Source of the DNA: Succinivibrionaceae bacterium
Lineage (GTDB): Bacteria > Pseudomonadota > Gammaproteobacteria > Enterobacterales > Succinivibrionaceae
DNA length: 64,000 nt
Assembly (NCBI GenBank): GCA_019420905.1
Contig: JAHZGH010000013.1
Span: forward strand, 124,001 to 188,000
Direction of reading: 5' to 3'
This document shows positions 54,903 to 63,963 of this stretch, piece by piece. Under the pieces are notes generated by a model. It searched no databases, was not told where the DNA came from, and saw nothing but the letters and a program-made list of their open reading frames with translations. Each line of letters opens with the position of its first letter. The stretch's first letter is position 1. Position numbers and translations under genes: made by a program.

Positions 54903-57769
54903 TACTTAAACTCCTTTTTGGAAATAGCTTCAGAATATAAATCTAAAAGAACAGAAAGCCTCTCATCATCTTTAAATGGCTCATTACGATAGGCTTTTTC
55001 CACTACAAAATCTAATTTTTGATGGGCCTCTTTTAGTTCATCTAGCATCTTATCAGAGTTATACATATCTCCTAATGTAATTTGTCTCCCTGAAAGTCTT
55101 GCTCTTATTCTTCTAATATCCTTTGCTATATTTGTAATATCATCTTTCTGTTCTTGTGTTACTTTTGGCCAAATAAATGTATTAAAAGTCATATCACGAG
55201 AATAGCGATAATCAGCCTTCAATCTCCCAGAGGTCAATCTCATCCACACCATATGCATTCTTGAAGTGAGAATTACAAAATCATAATTGGAAGCATTAGG
55301 AATATAAAAACAACTATTGTTTACAATAGTATCTGCTTTTATAAAATCTATAGGAACATAGTATCTATTTGCTGAAGTGACAGCAGGTATAACCAAGACT
55401 GATTCAGGGTTTGGTATATTTGCAAGTTGTCCAAATCTCTATGGGTAATCTCTGATTTTATATGCTTGACCAGTCTTAGTTTGATTTTTTCGCCATTCCC
55501 TACACTGTTCCACCTTATCCATTATGAATTTACATTTTGACCATTAGTCTTTTTTATCTTCAGTCAACCATAAGCAATATCTGAACTCGCTTTTCATAAG
55601 TTCACTGCTACCAATAAATCTTTTAATAAAAGGAATAGCTTCCGGATAATTTTCTTTAAAATTTTGGCCTTCTGCATAATCTAAAAAAAGACTTCCTCCA
55701 TCATTTGCCATGTTACCGAAAGACAAATTTAAATCTGTAGATAATGCATTTTTTGCCTAGAAACAATTATGCTTTGAGAATTATTTGTTAAATAAGGAGA
55801 AATCTTATTACATAACAACCTATGTGAACTCTTATTTTTATTATCGAAAAACTCAATCCATGTTTTTTTACTTTCTTTATAAGAGAATCCAACAATAATA
55901 CAAGTTACGCCTGCTTTATTTGAAGCACCATTAAACCAAGGGAAAGAGGTATAAGCAAAATTGATTTTTATACCTCTACCTAATAAAAGCCCCCATAGTG
56001 TATTTACTTGTTCTCCCTGACAAATTGAGTTTGTGGAAACAAAAGCAGTTTTGATATTTTGGTTTCTCTGCATATAATTTGCTGCTTTAATAAACCAACC
56101 TGTTACAAAATCAGCATAGCCTATTTTATATTCAAGAGGATAAAAATCCTGTAGCCATTTTTTCTGATCTTTGTTAACTGTCAAAAATCCTCCAAAAGGG
56201 GGGATTGCCTAAAATAAAAGAACATTCTTCTGCAGGAAGAATCGAATTCCAATCAGTTGTGAGTGCGTTTGCTGTAACAATAGTAGCAGATGATTTAAGG
56301 GGTATAGAGTCAATGTTACTTCCAAACCTCTGATTTGTCTGCTGGTTCATCAAATGTTGCATCAACCACATAGAAACATGTGCAATTTCTGCTGGCCAAT
56401 CCTCGATTTCAATACCATAAAACTGATTAATGTTTATATATGAGTCAGTAAAAACGCCTTCATTGATATATACTAGAACTTCATTTTCTAAAAGACGTAG
56501 CTCTTTATAAGAAATTAACAGAAAATTACCACAGCCACAAGCAGGATCTAAAAACTTCAATTCCCCAATATGAGACAAAAATCCTTATATCTTTTCTTAC
56601 GCTGTATATCTAAATCTATAGCTTGCTGGCTAAAGTAATCTGAATACCCCGTGACATGATTTTTTCTTGGAAATTTAAGACTAGGTATTTTTTCTATTTC
56701 TTTAATTAGTACTGTATCTTCTTCTTTAAGTTTTTCAAATTGGGCATACAACTTGTTTAAAAATAGAGGTCTGACAATCTTTAAAATATTTTCTTCTGAG
56801 GTATAGTGGGCTCCTAAATTTCTCCTATCCTCCTTTTTCATTGCTCCTTGAAACATAGATCCAAAAATAGCAGGAGAGATTTCATGCCACTCAAGACAAC
56901 CACAATCAAGGAGCTGATTTCTCGTAGAAAGGTCAAAGTCAGGAATATATCCTTCATCCTTGAAAAGACCGTCATTTACGTATGGAAAAGCCATAATTTC
57001 GACAGGGATCTTGTGCCTAAACTTTTCTCTGTCTTCTTTTTTTGGTATTTAAAATTACGAAAAGATCTTCAAAAAATTTTTTTACATTCGTTCCATGTTT
57101 ATCTACTAATTTATCAAAAGAATTAGTAAACATATTATCAGATAAAAAGTTAAAAATTCCTGTATCTTCAGCGAAGAAGCAGAAAAGAACTCTTCTGATA
57201 AAAGAATTAAGTTTTGCCATACCAGAAGGTTCAATATTATTGTGTTTGGCAAGAGTATCTAAAAGACGAGTTAACTTTAGACATGCTTTCTTATCTGCTT
57301 CCTGAGATGTTACTATTTCATCTCTTCTGCCATTTTTAATTGGCAACAAAAACGAATAATTATCTGGAAGATCATCGAGATCGATTGATAATCTATCATT
57401 CTGTACCAAATCATAAATACACAAACTTTTAAAGTGGCAACAAATAATGAACTGGAGACGGTTCTTTTGATTTAAAACTTCTTTAAATTGCTTAATCTTT
57501 TCTACCGCAGGAACTACGGCTTCTTCATTTTTTAGAAATCTGAAATAAGCTCTTTGTCTTATAGCAAGCTCGGGGCATTCCATAGAATCATCAACGATTT
57601 CTGAAGCTATATTTACGGCACGATCATTAACAACAGCCTGCTCTACAGAACGGTTTGTAGTTCCATAAATTTTTAGCAATTCTTTAAAAAAAGTAATTGG
57701 TTCCCACTTTTTCTTCATTGATTAAACTAAATCAAAGATTTGAACCGATATTTCTTGTTCTTTTACCAT
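54902..57769 (-). pseudogene. Broken MmeI-like DNA methyltransferase/restriction gene
   Basis: Repaired length is about 955 residues, typical of MmeI-family fused enzymes. ATG 57769 has AAGGAT 8 bases upstream; a TAA at 57722-57724 interrupts the frame before the next ATG at 57718. Domains in order are an N-terminal helical region, SMFQGAMKKEDRRNLGAHYT, SAM motif LDPACGCGNFLL, catalytic NPPFGG (after repair), target-recognition region SFGNMANDGG and tail RMHMVWMRLTSGRLKADYR. Further lesions are T7 57037-57043 (+1), A5 56577-56581 (-1), G6 56198-56203 (+1), T6 55749-55754 (-1), TAA 55544-55546 and TAG 55439-55441. Every repair restores family sequence. The gene is dead; helicase and GIY-YIG genes follow. 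Confidence 0.88.
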
Positions 57770-58439
57770 AAGAATATCCTTACTGCATGTCTTTAATATT
57801 ATTGATAAAACAGTTAGTGAGGGATATATTGATGTCTTGAAAAATTTATTTTTTTCTTATTATAAGAATCACTATTTTTTGTTTTATATAAACAAGGTCA
57901 AGCTCTAAAAAAGAAAAGAGGATATATACATTATTTTATCTGTACAATATTATTAATGAGAATAAGTTAATTTTAGCTAGCAAGAATAGATAAACATCAA
58001 ATTTCAACTTGTAACATCTAATTACCCGTAGTTTCATATTAATTTCTAAGTTAAGAACAGAGATTTATCTCTTACACTAATTAATTCACTTATCTTTTTT
58101 AAATATATAAATAAAAGTATTCCACAAAGAAAAATAATTTTGAAATATTCTAAATATATATATTTAGAAAGAAAATAAGAAAATGTATATAATTAACATT
58201 AGTATTTAAATTAAAATAATATAGCATTTTTGCAAATAAAATTGCTAAACAATTTAATTATTTTATGCTCCACTTTTTAAGTGGAGCAACAGAGTTACTG
58301 TACTCAAAATATCAAACTTGTTCTTCTATGTTTAAGAACTAAAAAAATAAATTAAATCCTTGAAAGATCTAAATATTAATTGAGTAAATTTGAACAATAA
58401 CGAACAAAAAAATCAATATTGATGGGAAATCTGATGAAA
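57770..58439. other. AT-rich gap between the restriction operon and tRNA-Trp
   Basis: About 670 bases without a supported gene. It should contain the promoter of the restriction operon. A perfect hairpin TGCTCCAC/GTGGAGCA (58266-58288) lies about 150 bases beyond the tRNA 3' end and could end tRNA transcription. No integrase gene is present. Confidence 0.55.
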
Positions 58440-58515
58440 TGGCAGGGGCAGAAAGACTCGAACTCTCAACCGTCGGTTTTGGAGACCGCTGTTCTACCAT
58501 TAGAACTATGCCCCT
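58440..58515 (-). tRNA. trnW: tRNA-Trp (CCA anticodon)
   Basis: A 76-base cloverleaf on the minus strand starting AGGGGCA and ending TGCCCCTGCCA, with encoded CCA. The 7-bp acceptor stem pairs perfectly. The anticodon loop reads CTCCAAA, giving anticodon CCA, and the T loop is GTTCGAGTC. It closely resembles E. coli tRNA-Trp. The broken restriction operon lies on its 3' side, a common arrangement for integrated islands. Confidence 0.97.
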
Positions 58516-58530
58516 GCAAAATGCTGAATT

Positions 58531-58558
58531 ATTATGCCATAGAAAATAAAATTGTCAA
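58531..58558 (-). promoter_or_regulatory. Sigma-70 promoter of tRNA-Trp
   Basis: On the minus strand, TTGACA (58553-58558) and CATAAT (58531-58536) are separated by 16 bases, ending 15 bases before the mature tRNA. The perfect -35 and near-consensus -10 fit strong constitutive tRNA expression. Confidence 0.8.
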
Positions 58559-58702
58559 GTATTTTTTGATTAAATTAGAACTCATATTTCTCGAAATTTT
58601 TTACCTTTTTATAAATTATTTATTGTCTATTTTGGTATTTTATAAAAAATCATTTATAATCAATATATTATAAAAATAAATGCCAAAATTTTTCGATTAG
58701 TG

Positions 58703-58751
58703 TATAATTTAATTTTCAGGAACAGCGTAAAAACGCAAGCGCTCCTGAAAA
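58703..58751 (+). promoter_or_regulatory. pyrB leader: TATAAT and a long stem-loop
   Basis: TATAAT at 58703-58708 is followed by a 9-bp inverted repeat, TTTTCAGGA (58713-58721)/TCCTGAAAA (58743-58751). The loop holds a smaller GCG/CGC stem. The element sits in the transcribed leader of pyrBI, whose expression is controlled by leader attenuation in enteric bacteria. There is no U-run after the stem, so the mechanism is unclear. Confidence 0.5.
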
Positions 58752-58803
58752 CAGCGTAGCGTCCCGTTCCAACTGTTAAACTTTCAGTGACAAGGGACAA
58801 CAT

Positions 58804-59727
58804 ATGACAAATCCTCTCTTCCAGAAAGATATCATCTCTATTTCTGAATTCACAAAAGACCATATTGAACTGGTACTCAAAACTGCTCGTGAACTCAAAG
58901 CTAATCCGAGAAATGATTTATTAAAAGACAAGCTTATCGGCGTTACCTTCTTTGAAGGATCAACCCGCACAAGATTATCTTTTGAAACCGCCATTCAGCG
59001 TTTAGGCGGCCGTGTCATTGGTTTCTCTGATGCCTCTAATACCTCTTTAGGTAAGAAAGGTGAAACCTTTGTAGATTCAATGCGCATCATTACCTCATAT
59101 ACTGATGCCCTAGTCATTCGCCATCATCGTGAAGGTGCAGCTCGCTTAGCCGCAGACATTTCTCCTGTTCCTGTTATCAATGCAGGAGACGGTGCAAATC
59201 AGCATCCATCTCAGACCATGCTAGATTTATTTAGCATTTATGAGACACAAGGCCGTCTAGAAGAAATCAGTATTGCCTTTGTTGGAGATCTAAAATATGG
59301 CCGTACTGTTCACTCCTTAGCTGAAGCCTTATCTTTATATAACGCTAGAATTTACTTTGTATCTCCTGAATCTCTGGCCATGCCTGAATATATTCTCAAA
59401 GATCTCGACGCGCACGGAATCAAATATTCCATTCACGACACTCTTGAAGAAGTGATGCCTAAAGTTGATATTCTATATATGACCCGCGTGCAAAAAGAGC
59501 GCTTTGATGAAACTGAATATCAGCATTTAAAATCAAAATTTATCCTTACTCCTGAAATCTTAGTCGATGCTCGTGAAAACATGAAGATTTTACATCCTTT
59601 ACCTCGTATCGATGAGATTGTTTCAAGCGTGGATGCAAGCCCGCATGCTTATTACTTCAAACAGGCTGCTAACGGCGTTTATGCTCGCGAAGCCCTCTTG
59701 GCCTTAGTTTTAAATAAGGAGATCTAA
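58804..59727 (+). CDS. pyrB: Aspartate carbamoyltransferase catalytic subunit
   Basis: First committed step of pyrimidine synthesis, making carbamoyl-aspartate. The 307-residue product (E. coli 311) has the carbamoyl-phosphate loop FEGSTRTRLSFETAIQRLGG, then HPSQTMLDLF and HPLPRIDEI. AAGGGA precedes the ATG. It is followed after 1 base by pyrI. It flanks the tRNA and island on the right. Confidence 0.98.
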   Translation: MTNPLFQKDIISISEFTKDHIELVLKTARELKANPRNDLLKDKLIGVTFFEGSTRTRLSFETAIQRLGGRVIGFSDASNTSLGKKGETFVDSMRIITSYTDALVIRHHREGAARLAADISPVPVINAGDGANQHPSQTMLDLFSIYETQGRLEEISIAFVGDLKYGRTVHSLAEALSLYNARIYFVSPESLAMPEYILKDLDAHGIKYSIHDTLEEVMPKVDILYMTRVQKERFDETEYQHLKSKFILTPEILVDARENMKILHPLPRIDEIVSSVDASPHAYYFKQAANGVYAREALLALVLNKEI

Positions 59728-59728
59728 T

Positions 59729-60220
59729 ATGTCCGTATCTACCGAAAATAAAGATAAGCTCATGGTCGAAGCGATTGCTAACGGTACTGTAATCGATCAT
59801 ATTGCTCCAGGTCAGGCCATCAACATTTTACGCATGTTCAAGTTCTTAAGCCGCAATAATCAATTAACTGTAGGCTTTAACTTACGTTCTGGAGATATGG
59901 GCAAAAAAGACATTATTAAAATCTCCGATGTTGTTTTCTCCCCGTCTGAAACTGAACAACTGGCTATCTTAGCTCCAAACGCTACTATAAATCAGATTGA
60001 AAACTACAAGGTTGTTGATAAGTACAAATTACGTTTACCGCGTGAAACTGTAGGCGTATTTGCTTGTCCAAACAGCAACTGCATCACTAATGTTGAAAAG
60101 GATGCCACTCCGCGCTTTAAGATTTCTAAGGAAGGCGATGTAGTTATGATGCGCTGCCATTACTGCGAAAAGGTATTTGAGCGTGACATTGTCTTAAAGC
60201 ACAATGGCTTAGAGTCCTAA
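59729..60220 (+). CDS. pyrI: Aspartate carbamoyltransferase regulatory subunit
   Basis: PyrI binds CTP/ATP and confers allostery on PyrB. The 163-residue product shows GTVIDHIAPGQAINILRMF at the nucleotide-binding domain. The zinc site is CPNSNC with the later CHYC, which contacts the catalytic subunit. Length is near E. coli (153), with about 10 extra residues. AAGGAG precedes the ATG. A terminator follows. Confidence 0.97.
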   Translation: MSVSTENKDKLMVEAIANGTVIDHIAPGQAINILRMFKFLSRNNQLTVGFNLRSGDMGKKDIIKISDVVFSPSETEQLAILAPNATINQIENYKVVDKYKLRLPRETVGVFACPNSNCITNVEKDATPRFKISKEGDVVMMRCHYCEKVFERDIVLKHNGLES

Positions 60221-60265
60221 ATAATCTTTTAGCTTAAATATAGAGCTCTTAAATAGCATTTAATT

Positions 60266-60292
60266 AAAAAAAGCGTCAATTGGCGCTTTTTT
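60266..60292. terminator. Terminator between pyrI and the rlmD-like gene
   Basis: An AAAAGCGTC/GGCGCTTTT stem (one G-U pair) is flanked by an A-run and a T-run, so it can serve both convergent genes. Confidence 0.85.
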
Positions 60293-60331
60293 ATTTTATA
60301 TTATTACAAATTTTATTGAAAAAATAAGACA

Positions 60332-61663
60332 TTATTCCTTATGAAAAAGTACAAGCGTCTCCACATGATTTGTATAAGGAAACATGTCAAAACCTTTAAC
60401 CGCTTCTAATTTAAACCCTAGATTTAACAGTTTCTTAACATCACGCTTAAGAGCCGTCAAAGCACAGAAAATCAAACTCAGATGAGCTCCTTTAGGTAAT
60501 TTTGCTAAACTTTCACAAACCTCATCTCCTAATCCTGCGCGAGAAGGATCAGCTATTACTGCATAGGTGTCAGAGTTTACACAGGAAGCAATCTTTTCTT
60601 TAAGATCTCCGGCAATAAAATCAACATTATCAACTTGATTACAAAAAGCATTATCTTTTGCTGCAGCTACAGAAGCCTCGACAATTTCAATTCCGGTTAC
60701 ATGCTTAAAATATCGGCTGAGGCCTAATGCCATAGTCCCTACACCGCAGCAGAGATCCAGAGCTTTCTCTCGGCTTTTAGCCTTCAAACAAAAATCTATG
60801 GCTTCATTATAAATTTGCTGTGCAATTGCATGATTTACTTGTAAAAAAGTTGAAGGACCAACTTTAAATCTATAATCAAAAAAGTTTTCCTCAATATATT
60901 GCTTCTCTCCTATTGAGATAATTTCTCCCTTTATAACCGAATTGCCTTCATAAGGATTGATGCAAATAAACAGAGCCTTAATATTATATTGATCAGCAGC
61001 TATTTTAAATTTTTCAATTAAATCCTGATTTGGATAACTCGCAACAATTAGCATGGCTAACCGCTCATTACAGTCTCTAAGCAGCAGACTTCTTAAAAGA
61101 CCTTTTTTTAAGGATTCATCGTAAACATCAATATCATTTAAAACGGTGCAAAGCGTTAAAGAAAAATCTGTAAACCATTGAGGTTCTAAAATACATGAGC
61201 TTATCTCCTCAACTTCATGAGAGCGCTGCTTATAAAAACCATTTATAAGCTTTCCTGAAGATCTGGCAAAATAACGGATAGTCTTATTTCTCACAATCTT
61301 AGAAAAATCACTAGCTGCAACCTCAGGAACAGGATATTCAACATGAATATCAGCCAAAGCCTTAGATATAAGTTCTCTTTTATAATTCAAAGTCCATTCA
61401 TATTTAAAAGCCCCTAAAACGCAAGCTCCGCCTAAGGATCTAACCTGAGCTGCATCAGCACGATCCGGATTTGGCTTTAATATTTTAATAAGCTTGCCTG
61501 GGCATCTTTTGGAACCTTTAACAAAAGGCTCGCCTACAAGAATTTCCACCTCCTCTAATGGTAAAGCTCCTTTAACATAGATTTCTTTATCCTCAAGAAA
61601 AACAATACCTTCACCCTTTGGTGATAAAGAATATACCTTACATATGCAAGTTTGCTCTTTCAT
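60332..61663 (-). CDS. TrmA/RlmD-family RNA uracil-C5 methyltransferase lacking the usual Fe-S cysteines
   Basis: 443 residues from ATG 61663 (MKEQTCICKVYSLS); an in-frame start 102 bases upstream adds an unmatched tail. It has an N-terminal TRAM domain, a methyltransferase fold (ALDLCCGVGTMALGLSRYF, NHAIAQQIYNEA) and the catalytic Cys in LSLIFCALTALKRDV. The DMFPYTNHVETLVL end is characteristic of RlmC/RlmD. The four-Cys [4Fe-4S] motif of RlmD (CX5CGGC...) is reduced to LGGAC with a single Cys, and motif DPPR reads DPSR. The target is probably a 23S rRNA uridine, but the precise site is uncertain. Confidence 0.82.
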   Translation of the reverse strand: MKEQTCICKVYSLSPKGEGIVFLEDKEIYVKGALPLEEVEILVGEPFVKGSKRCPGKLIKILKPNPDRADAAQVRSLGGACVLGAFKYEWTLNYKRELISKALADIHVEYPVPEVAASDFSKIVRNKTIRYFARSSGKLINGFYKQRSHEVEEISSCILEPQWFTDFSLTLCTVLNDIDVYDESLKKGLLRSLLLRDCNERLAMLIVASYPNQDLIEKFKIAADQYNIKALFICINPYEGNSVIKGEIISIGEKQYIEENFFDYRFKVGPSTFLQVNHAIAQQIYNEAIDFCLKAKSREKALDLCCGVGTMALGLSRYFKHVTGIEIVEASVAAAKDNAFCNQVDNVDFIAGDLKEKIASCVNSDTYAVIADPSRAGLGDEVCESLAKLPKGAHLSLIFCALTALKRDVKKLLNLGFKLEAVKGFDMFPYTNHVETLVLFHKE

Positions 61664-61734
61664 AACTATAATAACCTTACCGAGGAGAAATTTTTCCATA
61701 TTATTATATGGAATAGCCAAAAAGGATACAGTCC

Positions 61735-62265
61735 ATGAAAATAAATTCTTTATTAAAAATTTCAATCATAAGCCTAGCATTAGGCTCTTTAGCTGCATGT
61801 ACTAATGCTCCTACCCGCGTTGGCAATGTCTCTACTTATTATGATGGTACTATCACATCTCTTGAACTTGTAGATGTCGATAGTAATAAATACAACAGTA
61901 CAGGAAATACTTTTTTAGGCGCCATAGGCGGAGCTCTTTTAGGAGGCTTAATTTCCGATCATTCTTCAGGGGCTTTAGTTGGGGGAGCTTTAGGAGGTTT
62001 AGCTGGTGCTGGAGGCTCATATCTTGGGAATCGTTCCGAAGGCGTACGCATGACAGTTAAAACTAGTAATGGTCCAACAATCGTTGATACATATTTTAAC
62101 TGCCAATTAAAAATTGGCCGTAAAGTCCGACTTCTCTCAGGAAGCAATAATGGCGAAGTTCAGATTTACTATAACGGTGCCTATAAAACTATTACGGCAC
62201 AATCCCAAGCTGACTGTCCTTCTACCTATAATCGCATAAAAAAAGGTGAAAGTATTAACGATTAG
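61735..62265 (+). CDS. Glycine-zipper (17 kDa antigen-like) outer-membrane lipoprotein
   Basis: A 176-residue predicted lipoprotein (lipobox LAAC, Cys about residue 22). It is SlyB/Rick_17kDa-like, with a glycine-zipper double helix at about 61-100 (LGAIGGALLGGLISDHSSGA and LVGGALGGLAGAGGSYLG). A C-terminal beta region follows. Such proteins stabilise the outer membrane. The ATG follows AAGGATACAG. It is divergent from the rlmD-like gene and ends at a terminator. Confidence 0.85.
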   Translation: MKINSLLKISIISLALGSLAACTNAPTRVGNVSTYYDGTITSLELVDVDSNKYNSTGNTFLGAIGGALLGGLISDHSSGALVGGALGGLAGAGGSYLGNRSEGVRMTVKTSNGPTIVDTYFNCQLKIGRKVRLLSGSNNGEVQIYYNGAYKTITAQSQADCPSTYNRIKKGESIND

Positions 62266-62297
62266 CTATCTTCCCTAATTTAAACTCCTCCTACCAT

Positions 62298-62324
62298 AGC
62301 CACAAAAAACTTTTGTGGCTTTTT
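62298..62324 (+). terminator. Terminator after the glycine-zipper gene
   Basis: A perfect 10-bp stem, AGCCACAAAA/TTTTGTGGCT, with a 3-base loop is followed by a T-run. Confidence 0.88.
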
Positions 62325-62468
62325 ATTTAAAATAATTTCATATTTTTCAAATAAATATCGTAATTTAATAAAAATTACATACAGTTAACAAATTAATAAT
62401 CTATTTTTTACCATCCGTCTTTAAATTATGTACCGAAAAATTTGAAAAATAATAAGACCGGAGTTTTT

Positions 62469-63890
62469 ATGAAAAAAATTGCTGTTTCTGCAATTGTATT
62501 AGGAATGAGTATTGCTTCTTGTGTTTCTGCTGCTACTGACATCAGCGTTTATAATCGTGCAGTTGCTGGAGATATAACCATTCAAGGAGGTGCTCGTCGT
62601 ATTCATGGAAATATGGCAGAAATGTACCAATCTGAAATTGAATTGGCACAAAAGCAACATGCTAAAAATGTTATTCTTTTAATTGGTGATGGTATGGGTG
62701 ATAGCGAAATTACTGCAGCCCGTAACTTTGCCTTAGGTGCAGGCGGTTCTTTCAAAGGCTTAGACGCATTACCGTTCTCTGGACAATATACCCATTATTC
62801 TTTAAATAAAAAAACTCATAAACCAGATTATGTAACTGATTCTGCAGCCTCTGCAACAGCATGGTCTACTGGCGTTAAGTCCTATAATGGCGCTATAGGC
62901 GTCGATGTAAATGGCAAAAGCTTCCAAAATATTATCGAATTAGCTAAGAAGAATGGATTAGCTACAGGTGATATCTCTACAGCTGAAATTCAGGATGCAA
63001 CTCCTGCTGCTATGTTAGCTCACGTTACCCACAGAAAATGCTATGCTCCATCATCTACTGCTAAGCTTTGCCCAGAAGAGACACTAGATAAAGGCGGATT
63101 AGGCTCAATTTCAGAACAGATCTTAAATACCCGTGCCGACATCACCATGGGCGGCGGTGCTGCATCCTTTAATGAAAAAGCCACAGCTGGTGAATATAAA
63201 GGCAAAACTCTCTTAGAGCAGGCTAAAGAACGCGGCTATGTTGTCGTAAATAACTTAGAGGAAATGCTTGCCGTTAAGGAAGCTAATCAGGATGCTCCTG
63301 TATTAGGTCTATTTGCTGACGGCAATATGCCTATTAGATTAAAGGGTCCTCAAGCTACTTTACACGGTAATTTAGAAAAGCCTGCTGTTAAATGTGAAAT
63401 AAATGACAAGCGTGAAGCCTCTGTTCCTACCTTAGCTCAAATGACCCAGAAGAGCATTGAGCTATTGAGTCAAAATGAAAAAGGCTTCTTCCTGCAAGTT
63501 GAAGGAGCTTCTATTGATAAGCAGGCTCATGCAAATAATCCTTGCGGTCAGTTCGGTGAAACCATGGACTTAGATGAGGCTGTACAAGTAGCTTTAGATT
63601 TTGCTAAAAAGGATGGCAATACCTTAGTTATCGTTACTGCAGACCATGCTCACGCTACACAGATTGTATATCCAGATGCTAAAGCTCCAGGATATACCCA
63701 AGCAGTTATCACCGCAGATGGTGCTCCTATGACTATAAGCTACGGCAACTCTGAAGATGTTAATGATGCAGGACATACTGGAGCTCAGTTACGAATCGCA
63801 GGTTATGGTCCAGGTGCACTCAACGTTATGGGCTTAACCGATCAGACTGACTTATTCTTCACTATAAAAAATACTTTAAATTTGAAATAA
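62469..63890 (+). CDS. phoA: Alkaline phosphatase PhoA
   Basis: Periplasmic phosphomonoesterase that scavenges phosphate. ATG 62469 with GGAG upstream gives a typical signal peptide (MKKIAVSAIVLGMSIASCVSA); an upstream in-frame start is unlikely. The mature protein closely follows E. coli PhoA in length (473 versus 471) and motifs. These are GDGMGDSEITAARN, the catalytic Ser in DSAASATAWSTGVK, HVTHRKCY with the phosphate-binding Arg, QVEGASIDKQAHANN and VTADHAHATQIV. Four paired Cys are present. No clear Pho box was found upstream. Confidence 0.97.
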   Translation: MKKIAVSAIVLGMSIASCVSAATDISVYNRAVAGDITIQGGARRIHGNMAEMYQSEIELAQKQHAKNVILLIGDGMGDSEITAARNFALGAGGSFKGLDALPFSGQYTHYSLNKKTHKPDYVTDSAASATAWSTGVKSYNGAIGVDVNGKSFQNIIELAKKNGLATGDISTAEIQDATPAAMLAHVTHRKCYAPSSTAKLCPEETLDKGGLGSISEQILNTRADITMGGGAASFNEKATAGEYKGKTLLEQAKERGYVVVNNLEEMLAVKEANQDAPVLGLFADGNMPIRLKGPQATLHGNLEKPAVKCEINDKREASVPTLAQMTQKSIELLSQNEKGFFLQVEGASIDKQAHANNPCGQFGETMDLDEAVQVALDFAKKDGNTLVIVTADHAHATQIVYPDAKAPGYTQAVITADGAPMTISYGNSEDVNDAGHTGAQLRIAGYGPGALNVMGLTDQTDLFFTIKNTLNLK

Positions 63891-63931
63891 TAAAAAAGTC
63901 CCCATTATTTTAAGTATGTAAAATAACATAC

Positions 63932-63963
63932 ACTCCTTAGATCTAATCTAAGGAGTTTTTTTA
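63932..63963 (+). terminator. Terminator of phoA
   Basis: A perfect 11-bp stem, ACTCCTTAGAT/ATCTAAGGAGT, with a 3-base loop is followed by seven T residues, about 40 bases after the phoA stop. Confidence 0.92.

Noticed and set aside
57042..57305. Plus-strand frames of about 90 codons opposite the MmeI-like gene
   Set aside because: Antisense to recognisable methyltransferase sequence; no ribosome site.
55544..57718. Reading the fragments as separate small genes
   Set aside because: Adjacent pieces join into continuous methyltransferase sequence with a one-base correction at each junction, and most pieces lack ribosome sites and domain boundaries.
51849..57724. Phase variation as the explanation for the homopolymer shifts
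   Set aside because: The tracts are only 5-7 bases, there are many of them, and in-frame nonsense codons also occur, so no single slip could restore function.
62325..62468. A Pho box upstream of phoA
   Set aside because: No pair of CTGTCAT-like heptamers with correct spacing is visible; CAGTTAACA-type strings are too weak in AT-rich DNA.
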